Assembly: GCA_946811185.2 (NCBI GenBank)
Contig: OX328104.1
Span: forward strand, 52,250,505 to 52,314,504
DNA: 64,000 nt
Reading direction: 5' to 3'
Origin: Hippopus hippopus
Taxonomy: Eukaryota > Mollusca > Bivalvia > Cardiida > Cardiidae
This document shows, piece after piece, positions 44,171 through 53,969 of this stretch. A model generated the notes under the pieces. It worked only from the letters and a program-made list of their open reading frames with translations, searched no databases and was not told where the DNA came from. The position numbers were made by a program, and so were the translations under genes. The first letter of the stretch is position 1, and each line of letters opens with the position of its first letter.

Positions 44171-45326
44171 AATCAATCATTGGAATAAAGCTTACTCAAA
44201 AGGTTAGTATGTGCTTTCTAAACGATGTTTTTGATGCATACTCTGGTTAATTGAGAGAATCCCAGTAAAAGCCCTGACCACTTCAGATTTGTTCTTTTCA
44301 ATATGCGAATCATGACGTAGCTTCATAAAGTACTAGTTAGGTTGTCGTAATTGGTACTTTTAAGCTAATTGATTCCACGTTAGATTTGTAAGTGAATTGA
44401 TCGAAATGAACCAATGTTTGTGTCTCTCTATAAAAGACGATAGTGGCATCATAAAGTTTATGCGACTTATGTACACTACATGTAGTTTTTCAAAATTGGG
44501 ATTGTTTTAAATCCTTTCATTTTTTGAGCATGTAACATAGCAATAAGTATATTATATTATTATAGAAGTATCCCGCACTGAATGGGTTGGACATTGCATA
44601 TAAAAACGGTGGTCACAAGGTTCCGAAATTGAGAAAAGCTGATAAGGTTGAAAATAAAAAGGTAAAATTCGGTTCTGATTGTAGTATGATTCGGAAAGTT
44701 CTTATGGACATTAAATAGCCATCGTCTGCCGCGTAGGCGTCAAAACATTCATCGGCTTTTGAGTGGCTGTTGACCAATGTAGAGCTAACTACGCACGTGA
44801 TAGAAATGTCCATTTTCATATGGCCGTCTCAGATGGCAATTACGGGACAAACAAGAAAGATCTTTTAAAAAAAGATAGACGCCGTAGGAGGACCTGGTAT
44901 ATGAATAGTGTAACTCTTTACAGTTCAATGTGAAGAGAAATAATGAAAAGTAACCTCTGTGTGTATGTGTTTTTTTATCACAGTTGTGCGTTTTATCAAA
45001 AGTGAACTTTTCCATTGGATGATTTTTTTTTTTAGATAAGATGAAAATACATATAGACCGTACACGTTAATTGGTTGTAGGGTAACGCTTAGAAATGATT
45101 TAATTACAAATTAGTACAAGAAATGGATGATCCCTACCATATTCATTTGCAAAGGAGTGAATAAGCGCCTGGGGTATCAGACAGCGGTAGGAACCCTTGT
45201 GTATTGGTTTCAAAATTGTGCCGGGGCCCGCTACATAACCATGTCCACATTTTTACCAATTGCTAACTACTGTTTATTCATTCGTGTATATCAGTACCAA
45301 TAAGTAGGTCAACAGCCAGCTTATCA
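44171..45326. other. No recognised feature
   Basis: About 1.15 kb; two overlapping minus-strand frames (44613-45015) show no domain. Confidence 0.4.
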
Positions 45327-45557
45327 AATCTTTACCTCAAGACAAAAATTATAGACTGGTCCAGATTGAAAGCATTTGCAAACGACATTATTACATGTCA
45401 CTCAAATCATATAATTCGTCTTTCAAAGGTGGAAAATTTTGTGGAAAAAGAAGAAAATGCTGGTTACCAGCATTTTCTTCTTTTCCCACAATATTTTCAA
45501 AAAGCCTCTCTTTTAGGCTTTTAGGGTCGTTAAAACTTGGGATTGTCTGGTAAAAAG
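45327..45557. mobile_element. Family-3 TTAA MITE
   Basis: Left end atctttacctcaagac, body gactggtccagattgaaagc, strong centre aagaagaaaatgctggttac / cagcattttcttcttttccc, right end gggattgtctggtaaaaag followed by TTAA. Confidence 0.8.
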
Positions 45558-45949
45558 TTAAGCTGCGAAGAAAAGTTTGCAGCGAAATTCACGGTCTGTA
45601 GGCGTAAATGTTGTACTTTGGCATATAACATTGAAATGAAACTTGCTCCAATTATATTGTTGCAGTTCCTTGGAGGAAACGAACCGTGGCACAAACAGCC
45701 TGTAATTGATGCTTTGAATGCCAACCAGGAAATGAAAGTTCCCGACTCAACACTTAGCCTGCAAAGCGCTATTCAAGACGCTCTACCGCACTGTGTAGAT
45801 CAAGATCAGACTGTACAGAAACGCAATCTAGTAATAAATCTACATTGTCAAATACGGTGAGACTATATCCAGCAAAAAGAACTTTGAAGTTTCACTTTTA
45901 GGGCTTCAACTGTCGACCGCAAATGTTCATCCTATTTCCTTGTCAGTTT
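45558..45949. other. Spacer with family-1 palindrome fragment
   Basis: gtgtagatcaagatcagact at about 45790 is a family-1 palindrome arm. The 107-codon frame at 45537-45860 runs across MITE sequence and is not supported. Confidence 0.45.
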
Positions 45950-46171
45950 AATCCTTAACCAAACAATCCAGACTTTTAATGACCTTGAGGTTAAAGGTTT
46001 ACAAAAACATTAGGGGAAAGGGAGAAAATGCTGGTAATATGATACGTAATATCTTACATATTTTCAGAAGCAAATAACATGCTTTGAGAAACGGTTAACT
46101 TGTCTTTTGCAGATACTTTCCGCCGATATGGACAATTCTAGAATACTGTCGTTTGGTAAAGAGTTGAGAGT
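45950..46171. mobile_element. Family-3 MITE
   Basis: Left end aatccttaaccaaacaatcc, partial centre gggagaaaatgctggtaata, right end gtttggtaaagagttga. Confidence 0.7.
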
Positions 46172-46304
46172 TTAGATATAACCGATAGGTCGCCCCCCCC
46201 CCCCTCATCATTCCAACTGATTTCTCTCTTGACATCCTGAAACAAGTCTGAATCAGACTACTTCGCGAACTTCTTTGTAAAATTTGGATAGTCACCATGA
46301 TTTT

Positions 46305-46582
46305 ATTTTTAGCACGACTGTTTTTAAGAAAAACGTCGAGGTATTGTTGTTGCCCTGTTGTCGTAGTGCAACAACTTTGACATTTTAATATCTCTGTCAT
46401 TACTGAAGATATTTTCCTCAGACTTGGAATCTTTGTTAGATTTCAAAAGGGGAACCCATACGACAAGGGCAGGTAACCATCGAAGTATTTTTGATACAGT
46501 TATTCCCCTTTTTCGACTTAGAATTTTCACTGAAAATAAAGTAACTGCAGCCGAGTGTTGGCACCCATATGCGATGCTCTCG
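46305..46582 (+). repeat. Dispersed repeat (GCTCGG type), one internal unit
   Basis: Starts tttagcacgactgtttttaa, contains tctgtcattactgaagatat, ends cagccgagtgttggcaccca then gcgatgctct. Related to 39172. Confidence 0.7.
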
Positions 46583-46874
46583 TTTTCTTCTTAAACCTTA
46601 TTTGGTAGCATTGCCTAATTATGCTGTATAATGGCAGTGTTTGCATATCTATTTATGTAACACGAATTGTCATTTCCTCTTTACAGCATACCCTAGATGA
46701 AACAATGTGAAAAATGGATGAATAATGCCTAACGAGCATTTTGCTCTTCAACCATAATGTTTCCAGATAATTCCCGTACTTAGACTTAAAAGCGATTCTG
46801 CGAAGAACTTTTAAAATTCTAATGCTGCAAACATGTTTTAGAACTTAATCAGTTTTAGATAAAATCAGGTAATT
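46583..46874. other. No recognised feature
   Basis: AT-rich; a weak family-3-like fragment (gaaaaatggatgaataatgc) around 46710 may be present. Confidence 0.35.
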
Positions 46875-47086
46875 AGCTTTTCGACAAAATTTTAGACTGG
46901 TCCCAGATTCAAAGCATCTGCAGAGGACAATTTAAATTTGGCCAAATAATGGGAATTGTCTTTAACAGGGTAGGAAACAATGTAAAAAAAAAGGAGAAAC
47001 TGTACTGCATTTTCTCCTTTTCCAACAATGTTTTCAAACAGCTTTTCCCTGATAGCTGTTAAAACTCGAGATCATGCCGTAGAGGA
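46875..47086. mobile_element. Family-3 MITE sharing a TTAA with family-1
   Basis: Body motif gactggtcccagattcaaag, centre aaaggagaaactgtactgca / ttttctccttttccaac. Its right end (atgccgtagagga) abuts TTAA 47087-47090, which is also the left TTAA of the next MITE. Confidence 0.75.
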
Positions 47087-47297
47087 TTAACCCTAATCCT
47101 GCTAAATAAATGAAACGAAATTTTCATGCTGACAGTATAAACCCAAATTTTGCTATTTTAAATTTATTTTTTGGAAAAAATATCCCCTTATCGGACAGTG
47201 TAGATCCAAGATCAGACGGCACGTTCTGTGCCGTCTGATCTTGATCTACACTGTCCGCAAAAGGTCAGTGGGTCGCGCTTGGCAGCGTAAGGGTTAA
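47087..47297 (+). mobile_element. Family-1 TTAA MITE with symmetric palindrome variant
   Basis: TTAA at 47087-47090 and 47294-47297. The palindrome is perfect but reads agacggcac (47214-47222) and gtgccgtct (47228-47236), where other copies have agactgcac and gtgcagtct. Both arms carry the matching change. Confidence 0.92.
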
Positions 47298-47948
47298 CGA
47301 AAAATGTTATAACATTGCAATTACAACATTTTCCACCTTTTGCACCCTTTTCAACGCCAAATACATGTATATAAGCTCAACCTCCTTCGAAGGATCAAAA
47401 TGCAATCCACCTAAACGCAGAAAAATTATTTTATGTTACAAGCTTGACTAAACAAGCGGACGGTAAAGATGGAAGATCAGGCTGCACTTTTTGTGCATTC
47501 TTATCTTGATCTATGCCATCCGCCAAAGCTGAAAGGGTTAACCGACATTCTGAATTTTATCAAGCTCACTTTATTTATAATATGTTTATTTATTTCATGC
47601 TTTCCGGTAGGTAATCGAGAAATATCGGTGAAATATGTTTCGATATTTTATGGTTACGACCAGTGAAAATACCGATTTTTATATTCTAACTCTTCAATTG
47701 AAGGCGGAAACAGCTGTTCCCGCGAACTAGTTACCTAGTTAAAATGCGCGTGCCTCACAACGAGATGGAAATATGACGTAATTTACCTTACATTTCTCGC
47801 GCTTGACGTAATATTGTAATGCGTAGCTATGCGGAGGGGGTACGCCACGGGGAATAATCGAAAAGAACTGTACTGGATTTTGATTAAGTTCCCCCAGAAA
47901 GGGTTAAAAGCATGAAATACATGTAAATAGAATATTTGGGGTTTTTTT
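47298..47948. other. Spacer with a family-1 palindrome fragment
   Basis: aagatggaagatcaggctgc / gtgcattcttatcttgatct at about 47467-47512 is an eroded palindrome; no termini. No gene. Confidence 0.45.
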
Positions 47949-48075
47949 GGTGAAAGATTGAAATTTAATTCATCTCGTGAACATCATCGGTAATATTTTC
48001 ACTCGTGGCTGCGCCACTCGTGAAAATATTACCGATGATGTTCAATCGATGAAATAAATTTCGATCTTTCACCGT
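47949..48075. repeat. Long hairpin (foldback) element
   Basis: Arms gaacatcatcggtaatattt plus tcactcgtgg and their complement form a stem of about 55 bases around a gctgcg loop. Outer pairing reaches ggtgaaagat / atctttcacc. Confidence 0.85.
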
Positions 48076-48418
48076 AAAAAACAAATATCCTCTATTTCTT
48101 TTATGCTTTTCAGTAGCTAATAGAAACCTAACAGTGAGTTATATCCCAATTATTGTGAATGTTATATAATTCACGGTGAATGTTATAACTTTCATTTTTT
48201 GACATACCACGGATACTTATAGAACATGAATGAATTTTTGGCGGGTGAACGGCACTTTTTATGACGTAGTCAACATCATTCATGACGTCATTATTACAGC
48301 TAGTCCATATCCGACTAGATTGAATTAGATCTATTTCGCTCAAAAAACGCATATATTTTTCACGATGGGCGAAAATATGACGTCAAAAGAGAAGTGAAAG
48401 TAAAGAGCATAACAGAAA

Positions 48419-48581
48419 TAGGATAATTGTTTGTTTCGGTGTATGATCGAAATTTCTTTCACCTCGTGAAAAGCAAAGGCCATATTTTCACTCGTGGTTT
48501 CGGCACTCGTGAAAATATAGCCTTTGCTTTTCACGCGATGAAAGAAATTTCGATCATACACCAAAACAGACAATTATCCTC
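48419..48581. repeat. Long near-perfect hairpin element
   Basis: Arms of about 70 bases pair from ggataattgt / acaattatcc through gtatgatcgaaatttctttc to atattttcactcgtg, around a gtttcggc loop. It shares cactcgtgaaaatat with the hairpin at 47949, so both are one family. Confidence 0.9.
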
Positions 48582-49404
48582 TATATGTTATTAATCCGGT
48601 CAGGTCTTTATATGTTTGGATCAATGCTCACTGTTAGCACAAGAGAATATTCCCATTAGCGGAATTAGTTGGTCAGTGACTAAGACATAAATTGTGCCCT
48701 TAAATAATAATCGGTGTACTCAAATAGAACTTTTCTAATATTTATAAGGTTCTTTTAAAAATATTCTCCAATTTGTCATTGTTAAATTTAATTGTTCTAA
48801 TATATTACAGTAGATGTTTTCCTTGGTCCCCTGCTTTCTCTATTATATCTTGAGCTTCAATTTTACCCTTAACAGATAAGAAAGCAAAAATTGATGGTTT
48901 AAGATTTTCTTTTTGAGAAATGATTTAGTAGAAACGTATTTTATTAGTCAGTACAAAATACAGTTTACAAATGGCAATACAACCATATGAAACATACTTT
49001 AGAAATGGATTAAAACGAATGCTAAAGTTGACACAAAGTTTTTCTCCAAATTTTGTCCTATCAGCTACGTAGTTAGTAGCGGTTTTTACATGATCATATC
49101 AGTACTCAAAAGAATCATTCTCTATTACATTTATTTGTTATGGTATAAATCAAGGCCCCGTGGTATCGATTAGCGCTGTAAATAATGGTTTCATAAATGT
49201 GAGAGCAAATACGGCAGCAGGGCCCGCCGAATAAACATGTGCGCATTTTTTACCATCGCAAATTATTATCTATTCATTCTTTATCAGTACCAAGAAGTAG
49301 GTCAAAAGCCAACGCATTCAGCTACGCTGAAAAATCCCAGATATGACAAAAAGAAGTTCGATTTCCGTCATGAGTAGGGTCAACCCAGGGAACCACCAAG
49401 ATAT
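48582..49404. other. No recognised feature
   Basis: AT-rich; nothing identified. Confidence 0.4.
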
Positions 49405-49571
49405 GAGCCATGCTCTGGCAAAAGGGGGCTTAATGCATCTCCGTAATTCATGGAACCGAGCGAGCCATCACACAATTATGGATCCAATATATCAACTTTT
49501 TTTAACAACTGACTTTATCATGAGGTACACTAGTCCTTAGACATACAGAAAATTGACCGATAGCGAAAAGT
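49405..49571 (-). mobile_element. Family-2 MITE cut by a family-3 MITE
   Basis: Runs from gagccatgctctggcaaaag to gaccgatagcgaaaagttt, then switches at TTAA (49572-49575) to family-3. The rest of the family-2 copy is not found beyond. Confidence 0.75.
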
Positions 49572-49575
49572 TTAA

Positions 49576-49735
49576 CCCTTTACCTGACGACAAAATATTA
49601 AACGTGTCTAAATTGAAAGCATTCGCAGACGACAAATTAAATGTGACTAAAATGATGAAACTTGTATCTGAAAGGATAGAAAACATTGTGGGAAAAGGAT
49701 AAAATATTAGTTACCAGCGATTTATCCTCTACCTA
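49576..49735. mobile_element. Family-3 MITE, right end lost
   Basis: ccctttacctgacgacaaaa, then aattgaaagcattcgcagac and aaacattgtgggaaaaggat, then the palindrome breaks near tatcctctacc. Confidence 0.75.
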
Positions 49736-50531
49736 GGTCGCTACTACACGGTATTATTCGTTGTCTCCGCATGTCTTCGAAGATTCCTCCTGTCTGCTTT
49801 GATGCACACTATCCTGTACAGGATAAATATTAATTCGCGGTGTTTAAAATAAAACTCGCCACTAATAAAGTAGCAGTGGAGAAAATGGCTCTAAACAATA
49901 TCTCTCTGGAAAATATAGCCGGTTTTTTGCTCCAAATTTCTTCAAAATTTAATTTTTTTCAAAAGGGGATAATAGTTTTAACAAATACTTTTGTTTTACT
50001 GCACATCTTTGAATACAGTTTCTAAATATAGACTTTAGGGAAACCAGGATTCGAGCAGGGTTTTTCCACAGACTTATCAACAAGAAGTGTCTTGGCTTAA
50101 ATACCGAAGCTATTACCCAAGCCTGTAGGGGCTATTTTTATAAATGACTGTAGCATAGGTTACATGCTAGCTGACCATAGCTGAATGAATCGTACCAGGT
50201 AGCGTATTAAGTAAACGTTTTTTTTTTCATTTTGAAATACGAAGTAACGGTTGTCGTTTTGAACAATAGTACGGTTCTGTACCAAGAATGCCCAAACAAG
50301 ATAGGGTTTTATTTGAAAAATGCCACCTAGCGGAAGATAATGGGTATTATTTGGTATAGAGTAAAACTTAAAATTGTCTACTGCTAAAAGAATATAGTCG
50401 TCTGCAGTTAGTAATAAATATCAATAAACGTTTATCTCCGATTATATTCTTTCGTTTCGTGTATTTATTGGTCTGACATTTGCAAGAAAATAACTATGTA
50501 AAAGTGACTTACGGGTCATCGTCCATCTTAG
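49736..50531. other. No recognised feature
   Basis: About 800 bases with no supported feature. Confidence 0.4.
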
Positions 50532-50756
50532 GGTCTACGGCCCCTAACTCTCATATTTAAAAACGGAAGCTGCCGAGATTGGCCGAATAACCTTTAAGAA
50601 AATGTCGATGTTACACGAATTTTACCGATGAGTTAGTGATTCTATGGCTCCTTACTCTCATATTAAAAGACGGAAGCTGCCGAGATTGGCTGAATAGCCT
50701 TTACGAAAACGTCGATGTTACACGATATTTACTGATGAGTTTGGGGGTCGTAATCC
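50532..50756. mobile_element. Element U, two-unit TTAA MITE
   Basis: Left end ggtctacggcccctaactct; the right end tttgggggtcgtaatcc is its eroded inverse, before TTAA at 50757-50760. The interior is a ~115 bp unit repeated twice (gaagctgccgagattggc in each). A cleaner copy is at 52188. Confidence 0.7.
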
Positions 50757-50778
50757 TTAAACTCTGCTGACTACGATC

Positions 50779-50985
50779 TTTGACTCTACCACACAATGCC
50801 GATTTTTAACGACCCTGAAAAAGCAGGCATTAGAAAGCATTGTGGGAAACCGGCATTTTCTCCATTTTCCAAAATGCTTTCTACGCTTTTAAAGATATTT
50901 CCCATCACTTTAGCGACATTTAATTTGTCGTCTGCAACTACTTTCAATTTGGGTGAGTCTAAAATTTTGTCGTTTGGTAAAGAAT
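50779..50985. mobile_element. Family-3 MITE
   Basis: actctaccacacaatgccga left, gcattgtgggaaaccggcat centre, tcgtctgcaactactttcaa and gtttggtaaagaat right. Confidence 0.75.
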
Positions 50986-51136
50986 AAACGACACTCTAGC
51001 TTAAGGCACTCAAAAGCCTTATGGAAAAAGTAGCTATTACTTGTAATAAGCATGGAGCCCCTTTCCCGTAATATTTTCAGTACTATTGAAAAAGTGGTAT
51101 TCCCCCCTCCTCTTTTAATCTCTGTAAAAACTTACA

Positions 51137-51301
51137 TTTAGCCCTTAGGCTGCTAAGTGCGACTTAAGGACCTTTTTCGGACAGTGTGGATCAAGATCAG
51201 ACTACACAGAACATGAAGTCTGATCTTGGATCTACACAGTCCGAAAAGAAGTTATCTTTCCCCAAAAAATATTTTAAATAGTGCATGCAGTAACAGGTTA
51301 A
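51137..51301 (-). mobile_element. Family-1 MITE, shortened
   Basis: gcccttaggctgctaagtgc left; palindrome gatcaagatcagactacaca / gaagtctgatcttggatcta; ends at acaggTTAA 51298-51301 with an internal deletion. Confidence 0.8.
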
Positions 51302-51662
51302 TCCCCATAGACTATGTCTGCCGAATGAATTACTTACGTTGTTTATTGCCAAAAGTCTCACTGCCGTCTGCTAAAACCTAAAGAGTCATTTATTGGAGTA
51401 CAATTTGTCCCTCGTCCTCTTCAAGTGATGACAGTTTATTGAAATTGGTTATGGTATATCACATGCGCTGAAATTGGACGGTGCGCCGGAATACGATATT
51501 CACATATATAACAATTTTTCACCAGACAACAAAACGAACTTTTTTTTTCTCCTGCACAAATTCGAGCAGAAGTGATAGAACGGGTGGTTTCATCATAATT
51601 AGTGATACACGCCTAGAACATCTTCATATCCTTGTCATTCTTCACATAAATATCGCGTAATC
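51302..51662. other. No recognised feature
   Basis: Nothing identified. Confidence 0.4.
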
Positions 51663-51849
51663 CTTAACCAAGCAATCCCATATTTTTACGACCCTAAAAA
51701 GGAGACCAATGGAAAAATTGTGAGAAAACGAGAAAATTATAGGTAACCAGCATTTTCCACCCAAAGTTTTCAGCAATGTTTTCCAAACTTTTAAAGACGA
51801 CTCCACTAATTTGAGACATATTGAGCTGGTCGTCTGGAAATGCTTTTAA

Positions 51850-52183
51850 ACATACATCTTCACTCGTTTTCATCCAGTTTTTTAACCGTTTTTTTCTTCA
51901 TGTTATGAAACTATAATCACTCTTGTATCTTCATGCCAAATATTGCCTCTGATGGTTGCAAGGTTGCTTAGATTACGGCAGATAGAAAATGCATTTCATT
52001 CTGTTGCGGCTAACCATAGACAAAACAACCACAGTTTCCGGTTTAAATCGAAGACAAATCCCTACAGTTTCTTTACCCCATACACCTTATATTGATTTTT
52101 TATCTACGTTTACACAGCTCACTGGATTATAACTATCAAGTTTTAACAGCGTTTGTTTACTCTCTGGCTGTAAAGATGTCTCT
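51850..52183. mobile_element. Element T, short relative of the 42472 element
   Basis: TTAA at 51846-51849 and 52184-52187. It shares ttgcaaggttgcttagatta and cagatagaaaatgcattt with 42590-42640 (gttgcgagattgcatagatt, gaatagaaaatgtaattt). Ends acatacatcttcactcgttt and, inverted, agagacatctttacagcc resemble that element's ends. Confidence 0.7.
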
Positions 52184-52187
52184 TTAA

Positions 52188-52401
52188 GGCCTACGGCCCC
52201 TAACTCTCATATTAAAAGACGGAAGCTGCCGAGATTGGCCGAATAGCCTTTACGAAAACGTCGATGTTACACGATGTTAACCGATGAGTTAGTGAGTCTA
52301 CGGCCCGTAACTCTCATATTAAAAGACAAAAGCTGCCGATATTGGCCGGATAGCCTTTACGAAAACGTCGATGTTTACCGATGAATTAGGGGCCGTAGAC
52401 T
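52188..52401. mobile_element. Element U, two-unit TTAA MITE, cleaner copy
   Basis: TTAA at 52184-52187 and 52402-52405. Ends ggcctacggcccctaactct and, inverted, gtctacggcccctaattcat. Two ~105-115 bp units inside. Confidence 0.82.
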
Positions 52402-52513
52402 TTAATTTGGACTTGTCTATAATTTTGTTGTTTGGTCAAGAGTTAAAGCTATAATAAAGAAGTGGTAGCAGTTTGTTCAAAAATGCTTAATGAGAACTAT
52501 CAAATTAATTTAA

Positions 52514-52712
52514 TTAAACCTTAGGCTGCTAAGCGTGACTCACTGACCTTTAGCGGACATTGTAGATCAAGATCAGACTGCACAGAACGTGGTCTGATCT
52601 TTGATCTACACTGTCCGATAAGGAGATAGTTTTCCCTTAAAAAATAACGTTGAAATAGCCATGTTTTAGTTTTTTCTATCGACTTGAAAGTATCATGTTA
52701 GTTATTGAGGAG
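52514..52712 (-). mobile_element. Family-1 MITE
   Basis: TTAAACCTTAGGCTGCTAAG left end; palindrome tagatcaagatcagactgca / gtggtctgatctttgatcta with a small deletion; right end eroded. Confidence 0.8.
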
Positions 52713-53356
52713 GATAATCGTTTTGTGCGCAAGTTTGAACTCTCATAATTTCACAAATAGAGCACAAAACTAGGATTTGAACATACCTGTTGCTTGCATA
52801 TTCAATAATCCTTCGTTTCAAAAACAAATATTTTCAATTTAAATGCTGAACATAAGAAAAAACAGTTCATTTCATCTGTTACTCGAGTAATTTACGTTCC
52901 CGAAAACACACAAAATGGCCGCCACACACGATAGATTTCGTCAGTTCTTTTCCGAGGTTTACATGTTATAAACGACTTCTACAAGCTCTTAAGGTAATGA
53001 AATGTTTAATAGTTTGTCTTTGGTCACGTTTGGTACTGAAGGTTAATTGCATTTCGCTGCAATACAGATTAAACCATTGAAACAGAAAGTCTTTATAGCG
53101 CTCTATCTTTGCGGAAAATTTACGGTGGACTTGAGACGGTACGGTTCACAATAAATGTCCATATATGAAAAAAATCGCCGTAGCGTCTCATTATTGAGAC
53201 TAGATAATGGTTAAGTGTATGTCCAAGGGCAGCTAAATACTGGGTTTGTGATACAGGCCTAAAAATTGCTTCTTTAAAAACTCCGTTACATTATGCCAAT
53301 GCAGTTTGAATTAAAGAAGAATAAAGCAATGGATGGAGTGGATTCCAACAAGATGT
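52713..53356. other. No recognised feature
   Basis: No supported gene. An aaaatggccgcc motif occurs near 52912 but no long frame follows. Confidence 0.4.
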
Positions 53357-53519
53357 TTAACCCTTATCTTACTAAATAACTTAAATGAAACTTTCAATCC
53401 GACAGTAAAACCCTGAATTTTGATATTTCAAAATTATTTTTTGTGTGGAAAAAATATCTCCTTATCGGACAGAGTAGATTCAAGATCAGACTGCACGCGC
53501 TTAGCACCCTAAGGGTTAA
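53357..53519 (+). mobile_element. Family-1 MITE lacking one palindrome arm
   Basis: TTAA at 53357-53360 and 53516-53519. The left arm gattcaagatcagactgcac is followed directly by gcgcttagcaccctaaggg. The right arm and the ccgcaaaaggtc segment are deleted. Confidence 0.85.
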
Positions 53520-53566
53520 TGACAGTGATTCAAAAATCCGTGTCCACGAGGGGATAACGTTATTAG

Positions 53567-53963
53567 TTGTACGGACAGGTGGCATGGGACTTGAAAACTT
53601 GTTCACGGTTGTGGCGAATCATGTCGCCCCGAGTCGAAGGCGAGGTGGTGACATGATTCGCCACAGCCGTAAACAAGTTTCCAAGTCCCCTGCCACCTGA
53701 CCGAACAACGAATGTATTATAACTTTTACCATTCCTACGTGTATTCAGCGAAATTTCGCTGTTTTACGGTCTCACGAATTGAGTACGCTGACGAAATCGA
53801 ATTTTCCTTTTCAGTGTCCCAATTCAATGAAAACTGACGTCACTAAGAACTGACTTCACTGAAACCTTGGTAAAACATGAGGTTTGGTGCATAAACTAGA
53901 TGATGTCACGACGATAGACATTCGACGTATTTTTATTTAAACATGGATTTAAACAACTTCAAG
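53567..53963 (+). repeat. Hairpin repeat block, copy 2
   Basis: A hairpin at 53567-53709 (arms caggtggcatgggacttg, ttgttcacggttgtggcgaa) is followed by about 250 bases collinear with the minus strand of 19655-19855. Similarity stops at aacaacttcaag | gtgagt (53963/53964). Confidence 0.85.
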
Positions 53964-53969
53964 GTGAGT
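53943..53969 (+). other. Possible short first exon and splice donor
   Basis: ATGGATTTAAACAACTTCAA-G is followed by GTGAGT, a consensus animal splice donor. The related copy at 19.6 kb continues past the same point as transposase coding sequence. No second exon was found downstream in the window. Confidence 0.3.

Larger units (their letters stand above)
51663..52442. mobile_element. Family-3 MITE split by two TTAA elements
   Basis: The left part ccttaaccaagcaatcccat to ctggaaatgctt and the right part tttggacttgtctataattt to ttggtcaagag rejoin at one TTAA into a normal family-3 order. TTAA 52443-52446 follows. Confidence 0.8.
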
